Assembly: GCF_947493425.1 (NCBI RefSeq)
Contig: NZ_CANLRP010000093.1
Coordinates: 1-32,951, forward strand
Source: an uncultured Microscilla sp.
GTDB taxonomy: Bacteria > Bacteroidota > Bacteroidia > Cytophagales > Microscillaceae
Direction of reading: 5' to 3'
DNA length: 32,951 nucleotides
Under the pieces are notes generated by a model, which saw only the letters and a program-made list of their open reading frames with translations, made no database searches and was not told the origin of the DNA. A program made the translations under genes and the position numbers. How positions within the stretch are numbered: position 1 is the first letter of the stretch; each line of letters begins with the position of its first letter. This document shows, piece by piece, positions 1 through 8,517 of this stretch.

Positions 1-800
1 GAATTAGTCCGGAGTTAGTAGTCTGTAGACCATAGTGGCTTCGCCTTCATTCGTATATTAGTCCGGAGTTAGTAGTCAGTAGACCATAGTTGCTTCGCGT
101 AAGTTAATTACGAGTTTGAGAATTACGAATTAGTCCGGAGTTAGTAGTCTGTAGACCATAGTGGCTTCGCCTTCATTCGTATATTAGTCCGGAGTTAGTA
201 GTCTGTAGACCATAGTTGCTTCGCGTAAGTTAATTACGAGTTTGAGAATTACGAATTACGAGTGTACGAAGTCTTGTAATCATCTGATAATAAGTATTTT
301 GCAAGGTTAAAGCGAACAAAAACAAGGTTGTTTTCACTTTTAAAAGGTGTTTTATACGCTCATTTTTGCTCTTTGCTAGGGCGACCACAAGGGTAGCCCC
401 TACAATTAACACCTTGATTTATATGTAAATATCTGTATATCAAGGATTTTAAAAACTTCGTACAATCCTAATTACGAATTACGAATTGGGCGAAGCCATT
501 CGTCTATTAGTCCGGAGTTGGGAGTCGGTAGACCGTAGTCGCTTTGCGTGAATTCGTAATTGATCCATTCGTCTATTAGTCCGGAGTTAGTAGTCTGTAG
601 ACCATAGTTGCTTTGCTTTAATTCGTAATTGTCCTATTCGTAATTCGTAATTGATCCATTCGTAATTTAGTCTGTAGACCATAGTGGCTTCGCCTTCATT
701 CGTAATTGAATATTAGTCCGGAGTTGGGAGTCGGTAGACCATAGTCGCTTCGCGTGAATTCGTAATTGACCCATTCGTAATTCCCTCATTCATAATTAAT
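1..800. repeat. Array of degenerate noncoding repeats
   Basis: No convincing gene is present. The stretch holds about eight copies of a roughly 45-60 bp module whose core reads ttagtccggagttagtag, then a small inverted repeat (gtctgtagac), then catagt and gcttcgc, ending in attcgtaatt/aattacgaatt words. Positions 1-126 and 127-252 are a tandem duplication differing at one base (A at 78, T at 204). Further modules lie near 505, 570, 665 and 712. Related words recur at 7535-7720, 13745-13870 and 30310-30335, so this is a dispersed family. Between about 255 and 470 the sequence is non-repetitive and AT-rich. The function is unknown. Confidence 0.85.
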
Positions 801-1607
801 CTATTTAAATATTTTATAACCCACCCAACTACGTTCACCAATGTCAAACAACCATACATAATCATTGGCGTACCCAAACCGGTACTCTTTACTAGTGACA
901 GTGTTTTCGGGCAAATCTATAGTATTGGCAAACTTGTGCGTTTTTTTGTCAAACAAATGCACCTTTTTATTTTTATAGTCAAGCAAGCCTATCTCCATGC
1001 CGGGTTTACTTGTATAAATCATGCTGTTGGCGTTCAAGTTGTCGCCATCAGTAGGTAAGCCTATCAGGTAATAACTGCTAATGAGTTGGGCATCTTTACG
1101 GCTATACCTATATATTTTTTCATAGCTATAATACAAAATCTCGTCAGCGTCAGGGTCATACACCCCACACGAGTTGCCGTTGGGTTGGTGTAAATCAGCC
1201 TTTAGTATCACCTTCAGATCATCGCTTGTAGCATAACCATCTTGGCTGAGTTGTGTTGCGGCAATACCTTTTTTTACGTTGCGTTCCAGTTGCTTGGTTT
1301 GAGGGTTCCACCACATGCCACGGGTGCTCATGCCTGCCCTTGCCTGATAAATAGACTTGCCCTGGCTGTCAAATGTTTCAAGTGGATAACGATAGCTACC
1401 CGCAATGACCGAGTAATACATTTGCTTGTCGGGGTGATATACCACCGAACTTGCGTTGGAGCCTCGGCTACCTTTGAATGTAAGCTTTAGTGATGCTTTG
1501 GGGGCAATATCTACTTTTACTTTTTTGCTGCCTGCCTGGTTTGTTTTGCACTGCCAAAGCAGACACGCAATGCCAAGAAAAAATATCCTCCGGAGGTTTT
1601 TTTGCAT
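801..1607 (-). CDS. Hypothetical lipoprotein, propeller-like
   Basis: A 268-residue protein of unknown function. The N terminus has basic residues, a short hydrophobic stretch and a probable lipidated cysteine at residue 20 (LLWQC), followed by a polar linker rich in Lys; glutamine at -1 is not a textbook lipobox, so a Sec/SPII fate is likely but not certain. The rest is made of short beta-type blocks with recurring aromatic/Gly-Asp segments (for example YDPDADEILYYSYEKIYRYS and LLDYKNKKVHLFDKKTHKF), as in six- or seven-bladed propellers. That fold is inferred from pattern only. No catalytic motif is visible. It is separated from the upstream membrane-protein gene by an intrinsic terminator, so it is probably transcribed alone. 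The start has no Shine-Dalgarno sequence, as is common in Bacteroidota. Confidence 0.75.
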   Translation of the reverse strand: MQKNLRRIFFLGIACLLWQCKTNQAGSKKVKVDIAPKASLKLTFKGSRGSNASSVVYHPDKQMYYSVIAGSYRYPLETFDSQGKSIYQARAGMSTRGMWWNPQTKQLERNVKKGIAATQLSQDGYATSDDLKVILKADLHQPNGNSCGVYDPDADEILYYSYEKIYRYSRKDAQLISSYYLIGLPTDGDNLNANSMIYTSKPGMEIGLLDYKNKKVHLFDKKTHKFANTIDLPENTVTSKEYRFGYANDYVWLFDIGERSWVGYKIFK

Positions 1608-1759
1608 TGTTTATTGATTTGTAGGTGAATAAGTGCACTTGTTACACTTTTTGTGATTTATTCCTCTTTTAAGCTTTGATGAAAATACACAAATAATAGA
1701 AAAACGCCAAAGTAGTTTGGCTTGTTTGAAAAAACTTGGCAATGATTGATTATCGAACT

Positions 1760-1798
1760 AAAAAAGCCGAATGTTGTTTGTAAACATTCGGCTTTTTT
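1760..1798 (-). terminator. Intrinsic terminator
   Basis: A perfect 16-bp inverted repeat (arms 1760-1775 and 1783-1798, 7-nt loop) has a GC core GCCGAATGTT and ends in an A-run on the left arm, which becomes the U-tract for leftward transcription. It lies just after the stop of the minus-strand membrane-protein gene at 1826. Confidence 0.85.
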
Positions 1799-1825
1799 AT
1801 AGTCTTTTAAAATATAAAGAATGGT

Positions 1826-3553
1826 TTATGTCTCGTCGTCTTGTTCGGTTGGTTGGTCGCTGTCTTTGGCTTTGTTTTGCAATTTAGACGGGTTGTAAGC
1901 CAGGGCGTGGTTGAGGTGTTTGTTAAACATTGTAATAAACTCAGGCAAAAACTCTTTATCCTCTGAAAAATACAAGTTGGCGTTGCCTCGGTCGGTGTCT
2001 TCCCAAAACGTAGGACTTGAGCTCTCCAAACGTTTACAGATGGCAATAATGTCTTGCCCCAATGCTTCGGCACCTATGAATTGGTGGTCTTCCAAAATAT
2101 CTTCAATAATTGCTTCTACCAACGATTTTTTGTCTACTCGTAGGTAATACAATGCCATAGCAATATGGAACAAACGAATATTTTGGTTGAAGCGGCGTTT
2201 GTGGTCAAGGTCTTGTTCAAAGCCAGCCAGGTTGTCTATTTGTAAAAATATATCCAGCAATTCTTCTTGCAATGAAATGGGCAATTCATGTTTGCTTACC
2301 TCTACCAGTATCTTTTTCATTTCCCAGGTAAACACATCTACCAAAAACGCAAACGAAGGCTCCTTGAGGCTGTGGCGATAAATCTCACTTACATAAATTT
2401 TAAGGTAAAAGAAACTCTTTTTGGTGTGTTGCAAAAAGCGTTGGTGTACCATTGCTTTGATAAAGTCGCTATAGTGAAAAATAGCATTGTATAGGTTTCG
2501 GGCTTCACCATTACGCAAACCGTGCTTGATGCCAAATCTCAAAAAAGTATTGAACCGAATAATGGTGGCGTTGATGAGTGGGTCGTCTTTTTGCTCAATG
2601 GCTGTTTTGCCACAACTGGCAAGCTCTGAGGCGCATAACGATGCCAAGTCAAAAAAATCTTTGTCTAGTAACTTAAGGTAAGCATTGCCAAACAAGCGAT
2701 ACCCTTTTTGTTCGTAAAAAGTACGTTCCTTCTCTATGTCATCAAATTGCCCAGTCATTGTTTTAAACGATACATCGTTGCGGATAGAAGGGCTTATTTT
2801 AAAAAAGGTAGGATTGACCTGGTCTTTGATTTTGATGTAAGAGCGGATGGTTTCGCCCATTTTGTTGATTACATCGCCTTTGGGCTCTTTAAAAGACACA
2901 TACTCTAGCAAATCGTCTAATTGGTTGAGCGATTCGAATAAACGATGTTGATAGCTTGCCACCGTTTTACTGCTTTCGAGCAACGATTGATTGGCAGGAT
3001 GAATGAGGCGCTCAAGGCGAATCATATTATCGGCAAAAATCTTTTCTATAACGTTACTGGTTTTGGTGTAACGCAATATATACAACACATAAGGAATGGC
3101 AAGCAATAGGGCAATGGGTAGCATTACGTAGGTGTTGAGCAGTATGTTGACTTTGTACGCCTGGTTGTTTACCAACTCTATTTGCAAAAACAAGTTATGC
3201 ACCGAGCCTGAGGTAATGTACCATACATACAATAAACTGGTTTGGTCGCTAATGTAAAGGTCAATCAGTTTAGGGGTGCTTTGCGAAGCAATAGAAATAA
3301 CAATAATAAGTGTACCCAGCACCAGTCCTAACAAGGTAAGCCATATTTCGGGAGCAAAATCTATGATTAAACGACTTTGCGATTTTAGAAAAGTTTCTAA
3401 TACCGGAATTTTGTTGGCAGGAATGAAAGTACTAAAGAAAAGATCGGCAAGAAACACACAAAAGAGTACAAACAAAAAGGTGAGCCCTGATTGATATTTT
3501 CGGAAGAAACTGTCTAAACCAATAGAAAAATGTAAATATCTGTCGCTTTTCAT
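1826..3553 (-). CDS. Membrane protein, DUF2254-like topology
   Basis: A 575-residue protein with about four hydrophobic segments in its first 165 residues (roughly 23-43, 70-90, 105-125 and 137-160), followed by some 400 residues that look soluble and mainly helical, and a short acidic/polar C-terminal tail. The segment around residues 77-105 (hydrophobic helix, then SIASQSTPKLIDLYISDQ) resembles the second helix and following SSxxxPRLL-type motif of DUF2254 predicted membrane proteins, but the match is weak and the soluble region is unlike anything I recognise. The large C-terminal part is probably cytoplasmic (inference). The gene sits alone, with about 530 bp of non-coding DNA upstream and a strong terminator downstream. 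Function unknown. Confidence 0.8.
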   Translation of the reverse strand: MKSDRYLHFSIGLDSFFRKYQSGLTFLFVLFCVFLADLFFSTFIPANKIPVLETFLKSQSRLIIDFAPEIWLTLLGLVLGTLIIVISIASQSTPKLIDLYISDQTSLLYVWYITSGSVHNLFLQIELVNNQAYKVNILLNTYVMLPIALLLAIPYVLYILRYTKTSNVIEKIFADNMIRLERLIHPANQSLLESSKTVASYQHRLFESLNQLDDLLEYVSFKEPKGDVINKMGETIRSYIKIKDQVNPTFFKISPSIRNDVSFKTMTGQFDDIEKERTFYEQKGYRLFGNAYLKLLDKDFFDLASLCASELASCGKTAIEQKDDPLINATIIRFNTFLRFGIKHGLRNGEARNLYNAIFHYSDFIKAMVHQRFLQHTKKSFFYLKIYVSEIYRHSLKEPSFAFLVDVFTWEMKKILVEVSKHELPISLQEELLDIFLQIDNLAGFEQDLDHKRRFNQNIRLFHIAMALYYLRVDKKSLVEAIIEDILEDHQFIGAEALGQDIIAICKRLESSSPTFWEDTDRGNANLYFSEDKEFLPEFITMFNKHLNHALAYNPSKLQNKAKDSDQPTEQDDET

Positions 3554-4083
3554 TTGTGAGATATAGGGAGAAATAGCTTTGTTAAAATGATCAACTACTG
3601 AGTGATTTTATCTAAAAGTAGACATTAAAGCAAACATTTGACCTAAATAGTAATTATTAAGTTGCTTTAAAATCTAAGCTTGGATTTCGATTCGTTAAAT
3701 TAGTTATTATTTGGCTTAATTCAAATAAAAATAAGGCAGTAGCTACACGCTGTTTCTTGCTACCTTGGCTTAAGTTACGATAAATAGGGACAAGTTTGTT
3801 GTATCGCTTTGCGTAAGTAAAAGAAATTTAAACTAGTAGGGGCTTTTTACCCTAATTTTTCCTTGGGAATGGTGAGAAATTAAATTACCATTCTTGAGGT
3901 AGAGGTTTTGTTTTGAGACGAGGCTATTTTTTGCGCCCATAGCAGCGCTACGGGCAATAAAAATAACGAAGTATCAAGGCGAAAGATCACCTCTCAGAGT
4001 GTAAATTTATTTTTGAACAATTCCTTGGTTAATAAACAAAAGGCTTTGACAAATATTTATCGGAACTAAAAAGATAAAATGCC
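3554..4083. other. Noncoding spacer with small palindromes
   Basis: No gene is visible. The spacer contains two small inverted repeats: gaatggt/accattc (3867-3873 and 3887-3893), and an imperfect hairpin at 3935-3955 (gccc-a-tagc, loop agc, gcta-c-gggc). The hairpin is embedded in a stretch, 3915-3980, that resembles a reversed stretch at 21370-21430, suggesting a dispersed element. Promoters for the diverging genes at 3553 (minus) and 4084 (plus) must lie here, but I cannot place them confidently. Confidence 0.6.
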
Positions 4084-4221
4084 ATGAAAAAGCAACATCT
4101 ACCTGTAAAAGATTGCAAAGTATGCGGTAAACCGTTTACCTGGCGCAAAAAGTGGGCTAAGGTATGGGATGAGGTAAAGTACTGTAGCAAACGTTGTCGG
4201 TCTAACCGGGGCAGTAAGTAG
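4084..4221 (+). CDS. DUF2256 family small Cys-rich protein
   Basis: A 45-residue basic protein. Residues 11-38 carry CKVCGKPFTWRKKWAKVWDE followed by VKYCSKRCR, so two CxxC-like pairs (C11/C14 and C33/C37) bracket a Trp- and Lys-rich stretch. This is the signature of DUF2256, a family of tiny zinc-ribbon-like proteins that is often encoded beside photolyase/cryptochrome genes of the Fe-S (CryPro) class. That arrangement is seen here: the photolyase start is 28 bp downstream on the same strand, so the two are probably co-transcribed. Zinc binding is inferred from the cysteine spacing; the biochemical role of the family is unknown to me. A chaperone or accessory function for the photolyase would fit the pairing but is speculation. 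Confidence 0.9.
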   Translation: MKKQHLPVKDCKVCGKPFTWRKKWAKVWDEVKYCSKRCRSNRGSK

Positions 4222-4249
4222 CTCTGTTGAAAATAATACCATAGAAGAA

Positions 4250-5731
4250 ATGCGTACAGTCAATATTGTTTTCCCTCATCAATTGTTTGCCCAAAGCCCC
4301 TTGCCTTTGCGCCAACATCCAGTGTACATAGTAGAAGAGTGGTTGTTTTTTCGCCAATACCCATTTCACCAACAAAAAATTGCTTTTCATAGAGCCAGCA
4401 TGCGGTTTTACGCCCATTATTTACAAACTAAAGGTTGCGAGGTGCATTACATTTCTTCTCAGGATGAGTTGTCAGACATTCGCAAGTTAGTGGTATACTT
4501 AAAGTCTCAAGGCACACAAGGCATTCAGTGTATAGAGGTTGCCGACAACTGGCTTGAGAAGAGAATAAGGGCTACCTCGGCAGCACAAGGCGTAGAGGTT
4601 TGCTTTTGTGCCAATCCGCTTTTTCTGAATACTTTGGAAGATTTAGAAGGTTTTTTCAAGGGTAAAAAGAAGAAGTTCTTTCAAACCAAGTTTTATATCG
4701 AAGAACGCAAAAAGCGCCAGATTTTAGTAGAAGAAGACTTGACTCCAGTAGGAGGGAAGTGGAGCTTTGACACTGAAAACCGTAAAAAATACCCTCGCAA
4801 AAAAGTACCGCCACCTGTCCGATTTCCTGCCACTAACCCCTTTTATGAAGAAGCCAAACTTTACACCAAACAACACTTTGGTACCAACCCTGGCTTGCTG
4901 GGTGATACCCCCTTATATGCCACCAACTTTGCCGACGCTGAGGCTTGGCTTCAGGCATTTTTAACGGAACGATTTGCCGAGTTTGGTACTTACGAAGATG
5001 CCATTGTTCAAGAAGAAAGCTTCTTGAACCATAGTGTGTTGACGCCTATGCTCAATGTGGGCTTGCTTACTCCCCAACAAGTGATAGACAAGACGTTGGC
5101 CTTTAGCAATGCCCAACAAGTTCCCCTAAATTCTTTAGAAGGTTTTGTGCGGCAAATTATTGGCTGGCGAGAGTTTATAAGAGGGGTATATCAATACAAA
5201 GGCTCCGAACAACGCACGAAAAATTATTGGGGCTTTACTCGCAAAATACCTCCTTCGTTTTATGAAGGAACCACTGGAATACCTCCAGTAGATACAACCA
5301 TTAAAAAAGTACTAAAAACAGGATACTGCCACCACATAGAGCGACTGATGGTATTGGGCAATTTTATGGTATTGTGCGAGTTTGATCCTGATGAGGTGTA
5401 TCGCTGGTTTATGGAATTGTTTGTTGATGCCTATGATTGGGTAATGGTGCCCAATGTATACGGCATGAGCCAGTTTGCCGATGGAGGGCTAATGTCTACC
5501 AAACCCTATATCAGCGGGAGCAACTATTTAATGAAAATGAGCAATTATAAGAAAAGCGACTGGCAAGCCACCTGGGATGCCTTATTTTGGCGGTTTATGT
5601 ATACTCACCGCAGTTTTTTTCAACAAAACCCTCGCTTGGGCATGTTGGTAAAAAGCTTTGACAAGATGGACGAAGCAAAACAAAAACTTTTATTGAGTAC
5701 GGCAGAAGGGTTCTTGGGTAAATTAAATTGA
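4250..5731 (+). CDS. Photolyase/cryptochrome of the Fe-S (PhrB-like) family, cluster loop missing
   Basis: A 493-residue protein of the deoxyribodipyrimidine photolyase-related family (PF04244), whose studied members repair (6-4) photoproducts in DNA with blue light, using FAD and a lumazine antenna. Family landmarks are clear: N-terminal antenna domain opening VNIVFPHQLF (4-13), the FAD-domain helix QIIGWREFIRGVY (302-314), HHIERLMVLGNF (361-372), and YGMSQFADGG with STKPYISG (404-423). Characterised members carry four Fe-S cysteines: one in the helix before the HxIxRLM motif and three in a CxxC...C loop after TKPY. Here that loop (about 431-447, NYKKSDWQATWDALFW) is shortened and has no cysteine, and the earlier helix (344-356) also lacks one. 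The only nearby cysteines are C360 and C376. It therefore probably lacks the cluster, so repair activity is uncertain; it could be a sensory cryptochrome. Confidence 0.9.
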   Translation: MRTVNIVFPHQLFAQSPLPLRQHPVYIVEEWLFFRQYPFHQQKIAFHRASMRFYAHYLQTKGCEVHYISSQDELSDIRKLVVYLKSQGTQGIQCIEVADNWLEKRIRATSAAQGVEVCFCANPLFLNTLEDLEGFFKGKKKKFFQTKFYIEERKKRQILVEEDLTPVGGKWSFDTENRKKYPRKKVPPPVRFPATNPFYEEAKLYTKQHFGTNPGLLGDTPLYATNFADAEAWLQAFLTERFAEFGTYEDAIVQEESFLNHSVLTPMLNVGLLTPQQVIDKTLAFSNAQQVPLNSLEGFVRQIIGWREFIRGVYQYKGSEQRTKNYWGFTRKIPPSFYEGTTGIPPVDTTIKKVLKTGYCHHIERLMVLGNFMVLCEFDPDEVYRWFMELFVDAYDWVMVPNVYGMSQFADGGLMSTKPYISGSNYLMKMSNYKKSDWQATWDALFWRFMYTHRSFFQQNPRLGMLVKSFDKMDEAKQKLLLSTAEGFLGKLN

Positions 5732-5939
5732 GTCATCATTATTTTTATAAAACTTGCCTATAAATTAACAAAAAATTGGTGCTCCAGGCATAATTGCCTC
5801 ACATCTTGATCAAAATACCCAAGCCTTCGACTTATTTTAAAGGTTTTTTACTAGCTTTAAACTCTCAAGCGGATGTTGAAAAACCGCAGAAAGATTGTAA
5901 AGAAAATAATTGCTCACCAACTTTAATAAAGAACCCTCC

Positions 5940-7478
5940 ATGTTAGCCAAAACCTACGGAAGTGCGGTGTATGGTGTCAATGCTTACCTGATCACCATAG
6001 AAGTAAACGTAAGCAAGGGAACCAAATACTTTATGGTAGGGCTCCCCGATAATGCAGTAAAAGAAAGCCAACAACGCATAGAAGCTGCCATTAAATACTT
6101 GGGTTACAAAATGCCTCGCCAAAAAATAGTGATAAATATGGCGCCCGCCGATATTCGCAAAGAGGGTGCTGCCTATGACTTGCCCATTGCTATGGGAATA
6201 ATGGCAGCCTCCGGGCAAATCAGCCCTGACTTGTTAGACCAATATGTAATCATGGGTGAGCTGTCGCTCGATGGCAGTTTACGCCCAGTCAAAGGTGTTT
6301 TGCCTATAGCTATAGAAGCCCGCCGCCAAGGTTATAAAGGTTTTATTTTACCCAAAATAAATGCTAAAGAAGCCGCCATTGTAAACAATCTGGAGGTTAT
6401 AGGCATAGAAAGCATGCAAGAGGCCATTGATTTTTCGGAAGGTACTTCTCAGATCAAACCCTTGGAAAGCAACACCCGTGAAGTGTTTTTTGATACGTTG
6501 AACGACTACGAGGCAGATTTTGAACACGTACAAGGGCAAGAAAATATCAAACGCGCTCTGGAGATAGCTGCTGCCGGAGGGCATAATGTGATTATGATAG
6601 GGCCTCCGGGGGCAGGCAAAACGATGCTTGCCAAACGACTACCATCTATACTGCCTCCGCTCACCCTGCACGAAGCCCTCGAAACTACTAAAATACATTC
6701 GGTAGCGGGTAAAATGCCTGCTAACTCAGCCCTGATTTCTATTCGACCTTTTAGATCACCCCACCACACCATCAGCGATGTGGCTTTGGTAGGAGGGGGA
6801 GGTATTCCTCAACCGGGCGAAATATCTTTGTCGCATCACGGTGTACTATTCTTAGATGAATTGCCTGAGTTTAAGCGTACCGTGCTAGAGGTATTACGCC
6901 AACCTTTGGAAGAGCGTCAGGTAACCATTTCGCGGGCAAAGTTGTCGGTGGATTTCCCTGCCAACTTTATGCTCATTGCCAGCATGAACCCTTGTCCTTG
7001 TGGCTATTACAACCACCCCGAAAAAGAGTGCGTGTGTGGTCCTGGAGTGGTACAACGCTACCTCAATAAGGTAAGTGGACCTTTGCTCGACCGTATTGAC
7101 TTGCATGTAGAGGTAACTCCGGTATCGTTTGACGAAATGACAGCCATGCGCAAGAGCGAAACCAGTGCTGGCATAAGAGAAAGGGTAATAAAGGCACGCG
7201 AAATACAAACCGATAGGTTTAAAGACCAAAAAAAGATACATTCCAATGCCATGATGCCCCCTGCGATGGTCAAGCAATTGTGCAGTATTAGTCCAGCAGG
7301 AAAAACATTGCTCAAAACGGCGATGGAGCGTTTGGGGCTTTCGGCAAGGGCGTATGATCGTATTTTGAAGGTGTCGCGTACTATTGCCGACCTTGCCCAT
7401 AGCGAAGAAATAAAGGTAGAACATTTAGCGGAAGCGATTCAATACCGCAGCCTGGATAGGGAAAATTGGGCGGGATAG
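5940..7478 (+). CDS. comM: YifB/ComM family Mg-chelatase-like AAA+ ATPase
   Basis: A 512-residue protein. The start at 5940 is chosen because the family begins M-L-x-K-T-x-G-S-A; an in-frame ATG at 5910 would add ten unusual residues. The order is an N-terminal Lon-protease-like S5 domain (about 1-190, without an obvious catalytic Ser-Lys pair by eye), then the AAA+ module with Walker A GPPGAGKT (221-228), Walker B VLFLDE (302-307), a cysteine-bearing segment NPCPCGYYNHPEKECVCG near 350 typical of the family, and a C-terminal Mg_chelatase_C domain. In Vibrio, ComM is a hexameric helicase that promotes branch migration during natural transformation; in other bacteria its role is less defined. 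It is transcribed alone, about 200 bp after the photolyase, with no terminator that I can see between them. Confidence 0.95.
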   Translation: MLAKTYGSAVYGVNAYLITIEVNVSKGTKYFMVGLPDNAVKESQQRIEAAIKYLGYKMPRQKIVINMAPADIRKEGAAYDLPIAMGIMAASGQISPDLLDQYVIMGELSLDGSLRPVKGVLPIAIEARRQGYKGFILPKINAKEAAIVNNLEVIGIESMQEAIDFSEGTSQIKPLESNTREVFFDTLNDYEADFEHVQGQENIKRALEIAAAGGHNVIMIGPPGAGKTMLAKRLPSILPPLTLHEALETTKIHSVAGKMPANSALISIRPFRSPHHTISDVALVGGGGIPQPGEISLSHHGVLFLDELPEFKRTVLEVLRQPLEERQVTISRAKLSVDFPANFMLIASMNPCPCGYYNHPEKECVCGPGVVQRYLNKVSGPLLDRIDLHVEVTPVSFDEMTAMRKSETSAGIRERVIKAREIQTDRFKDQKKIHSNAMMPPAMVKQLCSISPAGKTLLKTAMERLGLSARAYDRILKVSRTIADLAHSEEIKVEHLAEAIQYRSLDRENWAG

Positions 7479-7639
7479 TTTTTATGATTGTTTTATGGTG
7501 ATATGACTTTATGGTTCGCGAAGCGGGGCTAAAAATTATCGTCCTAACTACGGACTTCCAACTTTTAACTATGCTTTTTATAAGTTTCTGAAAATCAATG
7601 TGATATAAAAGTGTGGTTACCTGTAGAACAGGGTATAGC

Positions 7640-7655
7640 ACCGATATACATCGGT
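7640..7655. other. Small palindrome in spacer
   Basis: A 6-bp inverted repeat, accgat-atac-atcggt, lies in the spacer between comM and the DUF695 gene. The same spacer also holds two copies of a 'actacggact' word (about 7545 and 7683) that matches, in reverse orientation, the repeat family at the window start. No T-tract follows, so this is not a convincing terminator. Confidence 0.35.
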
Positions 7656-7743
7656 ATCTAAGGACTTGAGGCTGTAGAGGTTGCCAACTACGGACTCCTG
7701 ACTACCAACTATTAACTTTTAAACTAAATAAACAATTATAATA

Positions 7744-8508
7744 ATGGAAGAAGAAGTGCAAGAACATTGGGACTCATACATTGCCAGTTATGAAGAGGGC
7801 AAACCAGGGCTCACTACTTTGAGGATGGATTTGATAGAAACTGCGCCAGAGGCAGACTATCCTTTTGCGTTGATTACAGGATTTAATTTTGGTGGCGAAC
7901 GTGAAGATGGTTTTCCGGAAGAGCGTGACTTGCAGGCGGTGCACGATACCAGTGATGCTATAGTAGGTTTTATGGAGCAAAATTTTGATTGCGTTCATGT
8001 GGCTTCGTTTATGTATGACTTTCAGCGCATGGAGTACTTTTACCTGAAGGCAAAGAATAACGTAGAACAAGGGCTCAATAAGTTATACGAAAGCCAACTG
8101 CCTGGGTATGAGTGCTACATTAGCATAGAAGAAGACAAAGATTGGGCGTTGTATCAGGAGTTTTTGTTTCCTACCGACGAGATTATGCACCACATGTACG
8201 ACCAAAAAGTGGTGTTGCACCTGGAAGAAGCCGGAGACAATTTGTTGGCTTCCCGAAGAATTGATCATTGGGTGCTTTTTGCCCATAAGGGCGATTTGGA
8301 ACGCTTTTCTGATGAGATAGCCAAGCAAGGGTTTAAAGTAGAGGGCACCTCTGAGAGTGACGACAAAGAGTTACCTTTGCAAGTACAGGTATGGCGTAAC
8401 GATATACCCGAACTAGACACTATCTTTCCGGTAACTTCTGGCTTACGCCAACTTGCCGAAGATTTTAATGGATCGTACGATGGTTGGGAAACTGTAGTAA
8501 CTAAGTAA
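7744..8508 (+). CDS. DUF695 / RraB two-domain protein
   Basis: A 254-residue acidic soluble protein. Residues about 5-140 look like DUF695, with a patterned run such as YPFALITGFNFGG. Residues about 150-252 look like the RraB fold: H-x-V-L-F-A-H (175-181), the helix DLERFSDEIAKQGFKVEG (184-201) and the characteristic ending LAEDFNGSYDGWET (237-250). In gammaproteobacteria RraB binds and inhibits RNase E; in other phyla the domain occurs in many uncharacterised proteins, so regulation of RNA decay is only a possibility here. DUF695 plus RraB-type fusions are a known architecture. The stop is only 9 bp before the next gene, indicating an operon. There is no signal peptide, so it is cytoplasmic. 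Confidence 0.8.
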   Translation: MEEEVQEHWDSYIASYEEGKPGLTTLRMDLIETAPEADYPFALITGFNFGGEREDGFPEERDLQAVHDTSDAIVGFMEQNFDCVHVASFMYDFQRMEYFYLKAKNNVEQGLNKLYESQLPGYECYISIEEDKDWALYQEFLFPTDEIMHHMYDQKVVLHLEEAGDNLLASRRIDHWVLFAHKGDLERFSDEIAKQGFKVEGTSESDDKELPLQVQVWRNDIPELDTIFPVTSGLRQLAEDFNGSYDGWETVVTK

Positions 8509-8517
8509 CAAAAGAAA

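Noticed and set aside
1807..2073. 88-residue minus-strand frame overlapping the end of the membrane-protein gene
   Set aside because: It is a Thr/Pro-rich shadow in another frame of the 575-residue gene, with no independent support.
6894..7424. 176-residue minus-strand open frame
   Set aside because: It lies fully antisense to the well-supported comM-type gene, and its product has no recognisable composition or motif.
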